In this document: positions 49,774 to 60,336 of the stretch, one piece after another
How the letters are laid out: every line of letters begins with the position of its first letter
Position numbering within the stretch: position 1 is the first letter of the stretch
Source of the DNA: PGYR01 sp041675005
Lineage (GTDB): Bacteria; Bacteroidota; Ignavibacteria; Kapaibacteriales; UBA2268
Direction: 5' to 3'
Length of the DNA: 64,000 nt
NCBI GenBank assembly: GCA_041675005.1
Contig: JBAYUQ010000007.1
Span: 62,001-126,000, forward strand
Program-made: the position numbers and the translations under genes
Notes under the pieces: generated by a model
The model's database searches: none
Seen by the model: only the letters and a program-made list of their open reading frames with translations
What the model was told of the DNA's origin: nothing

Positions 49774-52700
49774 TTATGCTTCTATTTTCTCTTCTTTCAC
49801 TTCTTCAACTGGCTTCGGATTGTGACCGAATATATTACCGATAGTACTTGCTATGTGCATATCTTGGTACTTTCTCAAACCAGTACCAGCAGGTATTAGT
49901 TGACCTAAGATAATGTTTTCCTTCAAGCCCTTCAAGTAATCGACCTTAGCTGATATAGCAGCGTCAGAAAGAACAGCAGTCGTTTGTTGGAACGAAGCAG
50001 CAGACAGCCAACTTTCAGTTTTCAGAGATGCCTGAGTGATACCCAATAGTATTGGTTCACCGATAGACGGCTCTGCTGGTCTGAAATCTGGAGGAGTCTT
50101 GCCTTTTTTCTTCAAGTCCTTAACTACAGCTTTTACTTTTCTTCTTGGATACAGATAATTCTCGTTGTAGTTAGAATCACCTTTGTCAGTTACGACTACT
50201 AATGATTTAACAGCTTCGTTGTCATCTATAAACTTAATCTTATCAAAGTTTTCGTTTTCTAGCATGTGTGTATCACCAGAGTCAATGATTTTCACTTTCT
50301 GAAGCATTTGACGAACAATTACTTCTATGTGCTTATCATTCAGCTTAACACCTTGCATACGATAAACTTCTTGTATTTCATTTACTAAGTATTCTTGTAC
50401 AGCGTTTGGACCTTTGATTTTCAATATATCGTGTGGGTTGATCGAACCTTCGGAGATTCTATCACCAGCACGTATAAAGTCTTTCTCTTGAACCAATATA
50501 TGACGTCCAACAGGTACTAAGTATTCTGATTCTGTCTTCTCATCGAGTGAAGTGATTCTCACAACACGTTGATTACGCTTAGGTTTTTCGAATGATACGA
50601 TACCGTCAATCTCAGTTACAATAGCTGGATTATGAGGAGAACGAGCTTCGAAGAGTTCAGTTACCCTAGGCAAACCACCCGTGATATCTCTTGTACGACC
50701 CATGTCTCTTGGAATCTTAACTAATTGAGTACCAGACCCAATATCTTCATTGTTCTCTACTCTTAGTTGAGCACGAGAAGGGATATTGTAAGTACGTATT
50801 ACTTCACCAGCTTCATCAAGTATTTCGATAGTAGGAGATTTAGTTCTATCTCTAGAATCAATAACAACTTTCGTTATGTGACCAGTTTGCTCATCATTAA
50901 CTTCACGGTAAGTAACGTTAGGTAATAAATCTTTATAATTTACTTTACCCGCAACTTCCGAAACGATAGAAGAGTTATATGGATCCCATTCGTATATTAG
51001 TTGTCCTTTAGTAACCTTGTCACCATCTTGTACTTCAATCGTAGCACCATAAGTAGCGTCATAAGATGTAATCTTACGATTAGACTCAGGGTCAATTAGA
51101 TTGATAACACCACTTCGAGAAACAACGATAGATATTTCACCTGATTCGCCCATATAAGAAACAGTTCTCATATTTTCGAATTGGATAATACCGTCGAACT
51201 TAGCATTAACTGTTGATTGTGAAGCTACTAATGAAGCCGATCCACCTGTGTGGAACGTTCTTAGTGTAAGCTGTGTACCCGGTTCACCGATTGATTGTGA
51301 AGCTATAGTACCAACTGCTTCCCCAACGTCCACAAGACGTGAAGTTGACATATTACGTCCGTAACACTTAGCACAAACACCACGACGGTTTTCGCAAGTT
51401 AATACAGAACGAATGTTTATTTTCTCTACAGACGAACCTTCTATCTTCTGAGCAATAGTTTCATCGATTATTTCACCAGCGTTAACGAGTAGTTCATCAG
51501 TAATATTATCGTGTACATCTACTAGAGCAACACGGCCTAAAATTCTTTCGTAAAGCGGTTCTTTGACTTCTTCCCCATCTTTAAGAGCTTCCATTTCTAC
51601 ACCCCTGATAGTACCACAGTCACGATCAGTTATGATCATATCTTGTGCTACATCATGCAATCTACGAGTTAGATAGCCCGCATCGGCAGTTTTCAATGCC
51701 GTATCGGCTAGACCTTTACGAGCACCGTGTGTAGAGATAAAGTACTCAAGGATAGATAGACCTTCCTTGAAGTTAGAGATAATTGGGTTTTCGATTAGCT
51801 CACCTGTAGAACCAGAAACTGATTTTTTAGGTTTCGCCATCAGACCACGCATACCAGCTAACTGACGGATTTGCTCTTTAGACCCTCTCGCTTGAGAGTC
51901 AAGCATCATCCAGAAAGAGTTAAACCCTTGTTTGTCTTTAGCTATTTCTGAGTAAAGTTTATCGGCTACTTTGTTAGTCGCATTTGACCATGTATCAATA
52001 ATCTTATTATATCTTTCACCACCACTGATAACACCGTTGGTGTAAGCCAACTCTATGCCATCTACTTTCTTATCAGCATCGTTGATGATTTTAGTTTTCA
52101 ATTCAGGAATTTTAACATCATGAATACTTACAGATAGACCACCACGAGTTGCATAGAAGAAACCTAGTTCTTTTAGTTTGTCCAAGAATATAACAGTTAC
52201 ATCTAGTCCAGTTGTTCTGAAACAAGAACCAATAATCTGTCTTAATCTCTTCTTAGTCAATAACTCATTTATATAGCCCATAGCAGGAGGAACGATGTCG
52301 TTAAACATAGCTCTACCAACTGTAGTTTCAATCATTTTACCTTCCCAACGAAGTTTAATTTTAGCATGCAGTTCGACAACTTTGTTGTCATAAGCTAATT
52401 TTACTTCTTCAGTGTTACCGAACATTTTACCTTCGCCTTTGGCATCTGGTTTGTGTTTAGTAAGGTAATAAACACCTAATACCATATCTTGCGATGGAAC
52501 GGCAATAGGATCACCATTCTGTGTATGCATAATATTATGCGGAGCAAGAATAAGTAAGAATGCTTCCAATTGTGCTTCGTAACTGATTGGTAGATGGACT
52601 GCCATCTGATCACCGTCAAAATCGGCGTTGAATGCAGTACAAACTAACGGGTGAAGCTGAATTGCTTTACCTTCGACCAATCTAGGTTGGAATGCTTGGA

Positions 52701-54024
52701 TACCCAAACGGTGAAGAGTAGGAGCACGGTTAAGCATAACAGGGTGACCCTGGATTACTTTTTCCAATATATCCCATACTTCATCTGTCTTTCTTTCTAC
52801 TAATTTTTTCGCTGACTTAACTGTTTTTACATATCCACGCTCTATCAACTTACGTATGATAAATGGTTTGAATAGCTCAACAGCCATATCTTTAGGAAGA
52901 CCACATTCGTGTAGCTTCAGCTCAGGACCAACTACGATAACCGAACGACCAGAATAGTAAACACGTTTACCAAGCAAGTTCTGACGGAATCTACCAGATT
53001 TCCCTTTTAATGTATCGGCCAAAGACTTCAATGCTCTTTGCGAATCACTACGTACCGCTCTTCTCGAGTTATCGAATAGTGCATCTACAGATTCTTGAAG
53101 CATACGTTTCTCATTTCTAAGAATTACTTCAGGAGCTTTGATATCAATTAGTCTTTTTAATCTGTTGTTTCTGATGATAACCCTTCTGTAAAGGTCATTC
53201 AAATCAGAAGTCGCAAATCTACCACCTTCCAAAGGCACAAGTGGTCTTAGGTCTGGTGGAATAACAGGAATAATATCTAAAACCATCCAATCAGGATCAT
53301 TTGGCATTTCTTTCTCAGCATTCGGACCGAATGCATCTAAGATAGTCAAACGTTTTAGAATATCTTTCTTTCTAGTTTGCGAAGTTTCAGTTTTTAATCT
53401 TTCTTTCAATCTATGGTAATCTTCTATTGGTTTTACCCTTTTCAGAAGTTCTTTAATTGCTTCACCACCGATTAGAGCAACGAACTTTGCTTCGTCTTCA
53501 TCATCTAATTCAAAGTGTTCAGGAGGCAATGAATCTATTACTTCTAGATATTGTTCCTCAGTCAACAAATCTTTATTTTGAAGACCAGTTCCACCCGGTT
53601 GAACAACTACATAAGATTCGTAGTAAGCTATACGCTCTACATCTTTCGTAGTCATACCTAATATACCTGCTATCTTACTAGGCAGAGTACGTAGGAACCA
53701 AACGTGAACAACAGGAACTGCAAGCATGATGTGACCCATACGTTCGCGACGTACAGATTTTTGAGTAACTTCTACCCCACATCTATCACACACAATACCT
53801 TTGTATCTAATTCTTTTATACTTACCACACGCACATTCCCAATCTTTGATCGGGCCGAATATTTTTTCACAGAAAAGTCCATCTTTCTCTGGTCTAAAAG
53901 AACGGTAATTGATAGTTTCCGGTTTAGTTACTTCACCCCTTGACCTATTTAATATGTCATCTGGCGAAGCAATCTTTATGGATATCTTATCGTAACCTTT
54001 TTTCGGTAATGGTATTGATTGCAT
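49774..54024 (-). CDS. rpoC: RNA polymerase beta' subunit
   Basis: 1416 residues. N-terminal zinc finger CACGKYKRIRYKGIVCDRCG, catalytic NADFDGDQMAVHLP with the three Mg-binding Asp, a second zinc site in CENRRGVCAKCYG, and switch/trigger-loop regions GEPGTQLTLRTFHTGG. The tail is acidic (VEEVKEEKIEA). Length typical of Bacteroidota without large insertions. Starts 30 bases after rpoB; a GGAG precedes the ATG. Confidence 0.98.
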   Translation of the reverse strand: MQSIPLPKKGYDKISIKIASPDDILNRSRGEVTKPETINYRSFRPEKDGLFCEKIFGPIKDWECACGKYKRIRYKGIVCDRCGVEVTQKSVRRERMGHIMLAVPVVHVWFLRTLPSKIAGILGMTTKDVERIAYYESYVVVQPGGTGLQNKDLLTEEQYLEVIDSLPPEHFELDDEDEAKFVALIGGEAIKELLKRVKPIEDYHRLKERLKTETSQTRKKDILKRLTILDAFGPNAEKEMPNDPDWMVLDIIPVIPPDLRPLVPLEGGRFATSDLNDLYRRVIIRNNRLKRLIDIKAPEVILRNEKRMLQESVDALFDNSRRAVRSDSQRALKSLADTLKGKSGRFRQNLLGKRVYYSGRSVIVVGPELKLHECGLPKDMAVELFKPFIIRKLIERGYVKTVKSAKKLVERKTDEVWDILEKVIQGHPVMLNRAPTLHRLGIQAFQPRLVEGKAIQLHPLVCTAFNADFDGDQMAVHLPISYEAQLEAFLLILAPHNIMHTQNGDPIAVPSQDMVLGVYYLTKHKPDAKGEGKMFGNTEEVKLAYDNKVVELHAKIKLRWEGKMIETTVGRAMFNDIVPPAMGYINELLTKKRLRQIIGSCFRTTGLDVTVIFLDKLKELGFFYATRGGLSVSIHDVKIPELKTKIINDADKKVDGIELAYTNGVISGGERYNKIIDTWSNATNKVADKLYSEIAKDKQGFNSFWMMLDSQARGSKEQIRQLAGMRGLMAKPKKSVSGSTGELIENPIISNFKEGLSILEYFISTHGARKGLADTALKTADAGYLTRRLHDVAQDMIITDRDCGTIRGVEMEALKDGEEVKEPLYERILGRVALVDVHDNITDELLVNAGEIIDETIAQKIEGSSVEKINIRSVLTCENRRGVCAKCYGRNMSTSRLVDVGEAVGTIASQSIGEPGTQLTLRTFHTGGSASLVASQSTVNAKFDGIIQFENMRTVSYMGESGEISIVVSRSGVINLIDPESNRKITSYDATYGATIEVQDGDKVTKGQLIYEWDPYNSSIVSEVAGKVNYKDLLPNVTYREVNDEQTGHITKVVIDSRDRTKSPTIEILDEAGEVIRTYNIPSRAQLRVENNEDIGSGTQLVKIPRDMGRTRDITGGLPRVTELFEARSPHNPAIVTEIDGIVSFEKPKRNQRVVRITSLDEKTESEYLVPVGRHILVQEKDFIRAGDRISEGSINPHDILKIKGPNAVQEYLVNEIQEVYRMQGVKLNDKHIEVIVRQMLQKVKIIDSGDTHMLENENFDKIKFIDDNEAVKSLVVVTDKGDSNYNENYLYPRRKVKAVVKDLKKKGKTPPDFRPAEPSIGEPILLGITQASLKTESWLSAASFQQTTAVLSDAAISAKVDYLKGLKENIILGQLIPAGTGLRKYQDMHIASTIGNIFGHNPKPVEEVKEEKIEA

Positions 54025-54053
54025 AGGAGTACTCCTATTTATATATTTTTAGT

Positions 54054-57000
54054 TTATTCAATTTCTATATCTAAACAAAGACCTTGTAGTTCCCTTACTA
54101 ATACGTTGAATGATTCAGGTATATTAGGGTTAGGCAAGTTATCGCCTTTTACAATCGCTTCGTACATTTTTGCTCTACCTTGTACATCATCTGACTTGAT
54201 AGTTAGCATCTCTTGTAGAGTATGAGCAGCTCCATAAGCTTCTAGTGCCCAAACTTCCATCTCTCCTAATCTCTGACCACCAAATTGTGCTTTACCACCA
54301 AGAGGTTGCTGAGTTATAAGTGAGTACGGGCCGATAGAACGTGCGTGAAGTTTGTCTTCCACTAAGTGAGATAGTTTCAGCATATAAATATACCCAACAG
54401 TCACTTCTTGGTCAAATGCTTCTCCAGTTCTACCATCTATAAGCTTAGTTTTACCATTGCGTGGTAAGCCAGCTTCCTCTAAGAAGTCTCCAACTTCTTC
54501 CCAAGTTCCACCATCGAAAATAGGAGTAGCAAAGTGTACACCCAATTTATCTCCAGCCCAACCTAGTGCAGTCTCATACAATTGTCCCAAGTTCATACGC
54601 GATGGTACACCAAGTGGGTTTAGTACGATATCGACTGGAGTTCCGTCTGGTAAGAAGGGCATATCTTCAAGCTTTACAACTTTAGATACAATACCTTTAT
54701 TACCGTGACGACCCGCCATTTTATCACCTACTTGCAATTTACGTTTTTTAGCTACGTAAACTTTAGCCATTTGTAAAATACCTGGTTGCAATTCATCACC
54801 AGCGGCTAACTTGTTTTTCTCAGTTTTGAAGTCTGTTTTGACATCATTTCTGTATTTCAAGTAGTTGACATATAGATCTTTCAGCAATGAAGAAGTTCTT
54901 TCGTCTTCTACAATACCTGCATCCACATCTAATAATTCTGGTTTTAGCAATCCTTCTTCGAATTTATCAAGCAAATCAGCAGTAGTTACATTTGATCCAC
55001 CACGATATACGTTAACGTTATTGTTTAGCTTCATACCCAAGATTTTTTTATCTTCTAGTATTCCACCTAATCTGCTGATGAATTCTTCATCAACTTGTTT
55101 AACGACTTTACGTTCTCTTCTTGCGATTGCTTCTTTACGTTTTCTTTCTCTTGTTCTAATTTCTTTGTCAGTAGTCAATACTCTTCTAGAGAATAGTTTT
55201 GTATTGATAACCACACCTTTTAGACCAGGGCTACCTTTTAGAGAAACATCTTTTACATCACCAGCTTTATCACCAAAGATTGCTCTTAGTAATTTTTCTT
55301 CTGGAGTTGGATCAGTTTCACCTTTAGGAGTAATCTTACCGATGAGGATATCACCCTCACCTACTTTAGCTCCCGAACGGATAATACCATGTTCGTCAAG
55401 ATCTTTCGTTGACTCTTCACTTACGTTAGGAATCTCACGCGTAAATTCTTCTTCACCACGCTTAGTGTCCCTTACTTGAAGTGTAAATTCTTCTATATGA
55501 ATAGAAGTAAATACATCTTCGGCTACAAATCTTTCAGAAACGATAATCGCATCCTCAAAATTGTACCCTCTCCAAGGCATGAATGCAACTAAAACGTTTT
55601 GTCCTAAACCAAGTTCTGCTTGCTCAGTAGAAGCACCATCACATAGAGGTTGCCCCAATACAACTTTCTGACCAGCTAATACTAGTGGTTTTTGGTTGAT
55701 ACAAGTATCTTGGTTAGTCCTAAAGAACTTTAATAATTTATAAGTTTTAACTTCTTCGAACTCGAAGCCAGTTAATCTATCGTCTTCTGTTCTTTTATCT
55801 TCATAGCGAACGCGAATTTCTTTTGCACTCACATACTCCACTATACCATCAGATTCAGCTAATATCATAGTCTTAGAATCTTTCGCCGCTTTTGCTTCCA
55901 TACCAGTACCTACTATAGGTGCTTTTGGTTTCAATAGCGGTACTGCTTGACGCTGCATATTCGCACCCATCAGGGCACGGTTGGCATCATCATGTTCTAG
56001 GAAAGGAATCATAGAAGATGCAAGTGATGTAATTTGATCCGTTGATACGTCTATGTAATCAACTTCTTCAGCAGAAACTAGAACGAAATCACCAGATTGA
56101 CGAGCTTTCACTTTGTCACCGATTAATCTTCCATTTTCATCTGTAAGTGTAGAACAAGTACAGATAACTTTACCATCTTCTTTTTCAGCTGTCAAATATT
56201 CGATATCTTCTGTTACAACTCCATTAACAACCTTACGGTAAGGAGTTTGGATAAACCCTAAAGTATTGATTTCTGCGTGAATAGCGAGTGATGAAATAAG
56301 ACCAATGTTTGGCCCCTCAGGAGTCTCGATAGGACAAAGACGACCATAATGTGTATAGTGAACGTCACGTACCTCAAAACCTGCTCTTTCTCTTGTTAAA
56401 CCACCTGGGCCTAGTGCAGAAGTTCTTCTCTTATGAGTAATCTCTGCTAATGGATTTGTTTGATCCATAAACTGAGATAGTTGGTTAGTACCAAAGAATT
56501 GGTTCACAACAGAACTGATAGTTCTAGCGTTTACTAACTCAGAAGGAGTTAGATTTTCGCCGTCGTGAATACTTAATCTTTCTTTGATAGTACGAGCCAT
56601 ACGAGCAAGACCAACATTGAATTGAGAGCCCAATTGCTCACCAACAGTTCTGACACGACGATTACCTAAGTGATCAATATCGTCACCAGTATGCTTAGCA
56701 GTGTGTAGCTCAATAAGTTGTTTGATAATCTCAACGATATCAGTATTAGTTAAAGTAGTGACACTCTCATCGATATCAAGACCCAAACGGTCGTTCAATC
56801 TGTATCTACCTACTATTCCTAGATCATATCTTTTTTCGCTGAAAAATAATCTTTCTAATAATAGTTCAGCTGTTTCCACATCTGGCGGCTCACTTGATCT
56901 TAGCGTTCTATATATTGATTCCAAAGCGTCATCTCTATTACGAGAAGTATCTTTAGTTATAGTACGAGCGATAAGTGGCTCATCAGTAGGGTCTATAAAG

Positions 57001-57917
57001 CCATAAAGCTTTATATCTTCAGCATCTGATTCTTTTAATTTTTTGAATAATTCTTCATCTAATACCATATCACGAGTGGCGATGATCTCACCAGTAGCCA
57101 TGTCGATTACATCTGATGCAATCTTACGACCAATGTGCTCATCAGCAACATCTTCTAACTTGAAGTCATTTGCTAGACCGAAAAGTGATAGAATATCTTC
57201 ATCTGAAGAATATCCGATAGCACGAAGTAATGTAGTAACAGGGAATTTTTTCTTTCTATCGATATACGCATACATAATTTCGTGTATATCAGTAGTAAAC
57301 TCGACCCATGACCCTCTGAAAGGTATGATACGAGCAGAATAAATACGTGTTCCGTTAGGGTGAACTGCATCATCAAAAAATACGCCGGGTGAACGGTGAA
57401 TTTGTGATACGATTACTCTCTCTGCACCATTGATGATAAAAGTACCTTTAGGTGTCATAGAAGGGATGTTACCAAGATATACTTCTTGTTCAACAGCTTC
57501 TATATAGTCTTCAGATTCTTTATCAGCTTTACTTGATAGTCTAAGTTTAGCTTTTAGTGGTTTTGAGTAAGTAAGTTCTCTTTCTCTACATTCTTCTTCT
57601 GCATATTTAGGTTTTTCAATTGTATATTCAATGAATTCCAATTGAAATATTTCTGAATTATCCAAGATAGGAAAATTCTGATGGAAAGACTGTTGAAGTC
57701 CTTTCATCTCTCTTTTATGAGGAGGAACATTCTCTTGCAAGAAGTCGTCATACGCTTCTAACTGAATGTTCAACAAATCCGGATAATTAGATTTAGAAAT
57801 ATTAGATTTTGCAAAGGTAACTCTATCTCTTAGTCTATGGATACCACGTGAAGTTGACAACTTCGGGTATTTTTGGACTAACGTAGAATTAATAGTTTCC
57901 TTAGTAATGGCACTCAT
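54054..57917 (-). CDS. rpoB: RNA polymerase beta subunit
   Basis: 1287 residues. Rif region with FFGTNQLSQFMDQTNPLAEI and THKRRTSALGPGGLTRERAG, MPWRGYNFEDAI, and C-terminal GGKAQFGGQRLGEMEVWALE. The rifampicin residues (Gln, Asp, His, Ser, Leu positions) look like the sensitive form. Preceded by a 200-base gap with two hairpins, which may tune its level relative to rplL. Confidence 0.98.
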   Translation of the reverse strand: MSAITKETINSTLVQKYPKLSTSRGIHRLRDRVTFAKSNISKSNYPDLLNIQLEAYDDFLQENVPPHKREMKGLQQSFHQNFPILDNSEIFQLEFIEYTIEKPKYAEEECRERELTYSKPLKAKLRLSSKADKESEDYIEAVEQEVYLGNIPSMTPKGTFIINGAERVIVSQIHRSPGVFFDDAVHPNGTRIYSARIIPFRGSWVEFTTDIHEIMYAYIDRKKKFPVTTLLRAIGYSSDEDILSLFGLANDFKLEDVADEHIGRKIASDVIDMATGEIIATRDMVLDEELFKKLKESDAEDIKLYGFIDPTDEPLIARTITKDTSRNRDDALESIYRTLRSSEPPDVETAELLLERLFFSEKRYDLGIVGRYRLNDRLGLDIDESVTTLTNTDIVEIIKQLIELHTAKHTGDDIDHLGNRRVRTVGEQLGSQFNVGLARMARTIKERLSIHDGENLTPSELVNARTISSVVNQFFGTNQLSQFMDQTNPLAEITHKRRTSALGPGGLTRERAGFEVRDVHYTHYGRLCPIETPEGPNIGLISSLAIHAEINTLGFIQTPYRKVVNGVVTEDIEYLTAEKEDGKVICTCSTLTDENGRLIGDKVKARQSGDFVLVSAEEVDYIDVSTDQITSLASSMIPFLEHDDANRALMGANMQRQAVPLLKPKAPIVGTGMEAKAAKDSKTMILAESDGIVEYVSAKEIRVRYEDKRTEDDRLTGFEFEEVKTYKLLKFFRTNQDTCINQKPLVLAGQKVVLGQPLCDGASTEQAELGLGQNVLVAFMPWRGYNFEDAIIVSERFVAEDVFTSIHIEEFTLQVRDTKRGEEEFTREIPNVSEESTKDLDEHGIIRSGAKVGEGDILIGKITPKGETDPTPEEKLLRAIFGDKAGDVKDVSLKGSPGLKGVVINTKLFSRRVLTTDKEIRTRERKRKEAIARRERKVVKQVDEEFISRLGGILEDKKILGMKLNNNVNVYRGGSNVTTADLLDKFEEGLLKPELLDVDAGIVEDERTSSLLKDLYVNYLKYRNDVKTDFKTEKNKLAAGDELQPGILQMAKVYVAKKRKLQVGDKMAGRHGNKGIVSKVVKLEDMPFLPDGTPVDIVLNPLGVPSRMNLGQLYETALGWAGDKLGVHFATPIFDGGTWEEVGDFLEEAGLPRNGKTKLIDGRTGEAFDQEVTVGYIYMLKLSHLVEDKLHARSIGPYSLITQQPLGGKAQFGGQRLGEMEVWALEAYGAAHTLQEMLTIKSDDVQGRAKMYEAIVKGDNLPNPNIPESFNVLVRELQGLCLDIEIE

Positions 57918-57963
57918 ATTTGAAGTACTCCGATTTCTTCGTGTTCTTTATACAGGAAAAGGA

Positions 57964-58005
57964 TTTTTTGACAAAGCACCTAACTTAAGGTATTTGGTCA
58001 AAAAA
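57964..58005 (-). promoter_or_regulatory. long imperfect hairpin upstream of rpoB
   Basis: Arms of 18 bases begin with a perfect 9-bp block (TTTTTTGAC/GTCAAAAAA) and close with ACCT/AGGT around a 6-base loop, with two mismatches and a G-U between. It lies 47 bases before the rpoB start. Possible RNase III site or attenuation element; the role is inference. Confidence 0.5.
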
Positions 58006-58071
58006 CCCTGAATCTATATCAGAATATGTTTTTTATTAGATAAATTTATCAATACTTTTAGTAAAATATAT

Positions 58072-58103
58072 CGACTAAGCAATAAAGTAATATTGCCTAG
58101 CCG
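58072..58103 (-). terminator. attenuator-like hairpin between rplL and rpoB
   Basis: A 13-bp stem with G-U pairs (CGGCTAGGCAATA against TATTGCTTAGTCG) and a 6-base loop, 14 bases after the rplL stop. No T-run follows, so partial termination or processing is more likely than full termination. E. coli has an attenuator at this same place. Confidence 0.5.
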
Positions 58104-58117
58104 ATTAATTCATAGAA

Positions 58118-58495
58118 TTATTTTAACGTAACTTTAGCACCAGCTTCTTCAAGCTTAGCTTTTAGTTCGTCAGCTTCTGCTTTATTTGCACCGTCTTTCA
58201 CGATACAAGGAGCAGATTCAACTTTTTCTTTAGCTTCTTTCAAGCCAAGACCAGTGATTTCTCTAACTGCTTTGATAACATTAAGCTTGCTAGCTCCAAT
58301 GTCAGTCAATTCAACGTCAAAGCTATCTTTAACTTCTTCAGCACCAGCAGCGTCACCACCACCAGAAGCAGCCATCATCATAGGTGCAGCAGCACTAACA
58401 CCAAATTTTTCTTCTAATGCTTCTTTCAAAGCTGCAGCTTCTACTAAAGTTAAAGCACCAATTTGCTCTACTAGCTTTTCTACTATTTCAGACAT
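58118..58495 (-). CDS. rplL: ribosomal protein L7/L12
   Basis: 125 residues: N-terminal dimer domain LVEQIGALTLVEAAALKEAL, an Ala/Gly/Met-rich hinge (AAAPMMMAASGGGDAAG) and the C-terminal factor-binding domain FDVELTDIGASKLNVIKAVR, GLGLKEAKEKVESAPC. Recruits translation GTPases. AGGAG precedes the ATG. Confidence 0.97.
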   Translation of the reverse strand: MSEIVEKLVEQIGALTLVEAAALKEALEEKFGVSAAAPMMMAASGGGDAAGAEEVKDSFDVELTDIGASKLNVIKAVREITGLGLKEAKEKVESAPCIVKDGANKAEADELKAKLEEAGAKVTLK

Positions 58496-58538
58496 ATTAA
58501 ACTCCTAATAAAAAAATATTGTTTACTAATTTATAAAA

Positions 58539-59069
58539 TTAAGCGACATCGCTTTTTGATTTGACACCTTCGTGAATCACGTAGGCAAGATCACGCATTA
58601 CTGCACTAATAGCACCATGAATACCAGAAGCTGGAGCGTTGATAGAACCAACGATTGCAGCCATGATTTCTTCTTTCGTAGGCAATGAAGCCAATGTTTT
58701 CAGCTGAGTACTATCGAAGTACTTACCATCTATGATGGCTGCTTTTAACTTTGGTCTTTCTTTACTGTCGAAAGCTTTTTTGATGATTTTAGCAGGAGTA
58801 ACTGGATCTTCATAACCGAATACCATACCAGAATAACCCTTGAAATCCGTCTCAGGGAAAGCAAATTTTTCATTGCCTTCTATTGCACGACGGAACGCAG
58901 TGTTCTTAGCTACTTTGTAATCAAAACCACCATTACGCAATTCCGAACGAAATTTGTTCGATTCTGCAACGGTCATGAATTCAAAGTCAATTAGATAAGC
59001 AGCACTAGCTTTCTCAAGATATCCTTGTATCTCTTCGACTATTTGTTTTTTCTTCTCTAATGTAATCAT
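58539..59069 (-). CDS. rplJ: ribosomal protein L10
   Basis: 176 residues: TLEKKKQIVEEIQGYLEKAS, FRSELRNGGFDYKVAKNTAF and a C-terminal NAPASGIHGAISAVMRDLAY that leads to the L7/L12-binding helix. Base of the stalk. The 90-base gap upstream could hold an L10 leader, but no clear structure was made out. Confidence 0.96.
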   Translation of the reverse strand: MITLEKKKQIVEEIQGYLEKASAAYLIDFEFMTVAESNKFRSELRNGGFDYKVAKNTAFRRAIEGNEKFAFPETDFKGYSGMVFGYEDPVTPAKIIKKAFDSKERPKLKAAIIDGKYFDSTQLKTLASLPTKEEIMAAIVGSINAPASGIHGAISAVMRDLAYVIHEGVKSKSDVA

Positions 59070-59159
59070 TGTTTAGTTACCTTTTGTTATCCAATAATGG
59101 ATTAAATGTAGAAGCATTTAACTTAGAGTGCGTAAATTTTTTGTTTATTTTTTTTGTTA

Positions 59160-59870
59160 TTAACTAACTTTAAAACTACTTTCATCTATATTCAAACTTG
59201 GACCCATAGTCGAGCTAACGTAAACATTCTTAACGAATTTACCTTTAGCTGATGATGGACGGCTTTTCAATATAGTTTCATAGAATAAGCTAACGTTATC
59301 TTTCAAAGCGTCAGCAGAGAAAGTACATTTGCCAACAGCACCGGCTATATTACCAGATTTATCAACACGATACTCAATCTTACCAGCTTTTAGTTCTTCG
59401 ACTGCCTTCGCTACATCAAAAGTAACTGTTCCTACCTTCGGATTAGGCATAAGTCCACGAGGTCCTAAAACACGACCTAGTTTACCTACTTCACCCATTA
59501 CGTCAGGAGTAGCAACTATTACATCTACGTCAGCCCAGCCGGATTTGATTTTCTCAACGTATTCGTCTAGACCAGCGTAATCTGCACCAGCATCCAATGC
59601 TTCTTTATCTTTAGGAGTTTTAGCAAATACTAATACTCTTACTGATTTACCAGTACCGTGAGGTAATGAGACAGTACCACGGATATTTTGGTCAGATTTA
59701 CGAGGATCAACCCCTAAGTTCATAGAGATTTCGAACGACTCATCGAATTTTGCAGAAGGGTTTGATTTGATAAATTCAATGGCTTCATCTACGGAATACT
59801 TTTTATTCTTGTCTATTTTAGTAGCAATTGCTGCGTACTTTTTACCATGTTTGTTCATTTTGTTTTCCAA
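59160..59870 (-). CDS. rplA: ribosomal protein L1
   Basis: 236 residues: KKYAAIATKIDKNKKYSVDE, FDESFEISMNLGVDPRKSDQ, GRVLGPRGLMPNPKVGTVT and RPSSAKGKFVKNVYVSSTMG. Starts at ATG 59870; an internal ATG four codons later (MNKHGKK) is equally possible. Stalk protein of the E site and autoregulator in E. coli. Confidence 0.97.
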   Translation of the reverse strand: MENKMNKHGKKYAAIATKIDKNKKYSVDEAIEFIKSNPSAKFDESFEISMNLGVDPRKSDQNIRGTVSLPHGTGKSVRVLVFAKTPKDKEALDAGADYAGLDEYVEKIKSGWADVDVIVATPDVMGEVGKLGRVLGPRGLMPNPKVGTVTFDVAKAVEELKAGKIEYRVDKSGNIAGAVGKCTFSADALKDNVSLFYETILKSRPSSAKGKFVKNVYVSSTMGPSLNIDESSFKVS

Positions 59871-59888
59871 TAATTATAATAGATAAAA

Positions 59889-60314
59889 TTAACCTTTGAA
59901 GTTAACACCCATAGCTCTAGCTGTTCCTTTGATCATATCAACAGCTGATTCCATAGATGAACAATTCAAATCTTCCATTTTAATTTTAGCTATTTCCTCG
60001 CACTGTGCACGAGTGATAACTCCAACCTTTGTTTTATTGGGTTCACCCGAACCACTTTTCAACTTTAGTATATTCTTGATTAGTACTGCAGCAGGAGGCG
60101 ATTTGGTAACAAACGTAAAAGACTTGTCAGCAAAAAACGTCACTTGTGCAGGAATGATAAGTCCTCTATCATTCTGCGTAGCAGCGTTAAATGCTTTTAC
60201 GAATTCCATACCATTCAAACCTCTTTGACCGAAAGCAGGACCTACTGGTGGGGCCATTGACGCTTCACCGGCTTTTAACTGCAGCTTGAATGTACCAGCA
60301 ACTTTTTTAGCCAT
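59889..60314 (-). CDS. rplK: ribosomal protein L11
   Basis: 141 residues: FKLQLKAGEASMAPPVGPAF, GQRGLNGMEFVKAFNAATQN and the C-terminal rRNA-binding GVITRAQCEEIAKIKMEDLN and IKGTARAMGVNF. GTPase-associated centre, stringent-response sensing. Order rplK-rplA-rplJ-rplL standard. Confidence 0.97.
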   Translation of the reverse strand: MAKKVAGTFKLQLKAGEASMAPPVGPAFGQRGLNGMEFVKAFNAATQNDRGLIIPAQVTFFADKSFTFVTKSPPAAVLIKNILKLKSGSGEPNKTKVGVITRAQCEEIAKIKMEDLNCSSMESAVDMIKGTARAMGVNFKG

Positions 60315-60336
60315 TATAAACTCTTTTGATTAGATA

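Noticed and set aside
54865..55479. 204-codon plus-strand frame antisense to rpoB
   Set aside because: Low-complexity Ser/Leu-rich shadow of rpoB codons with no homology or start signal.
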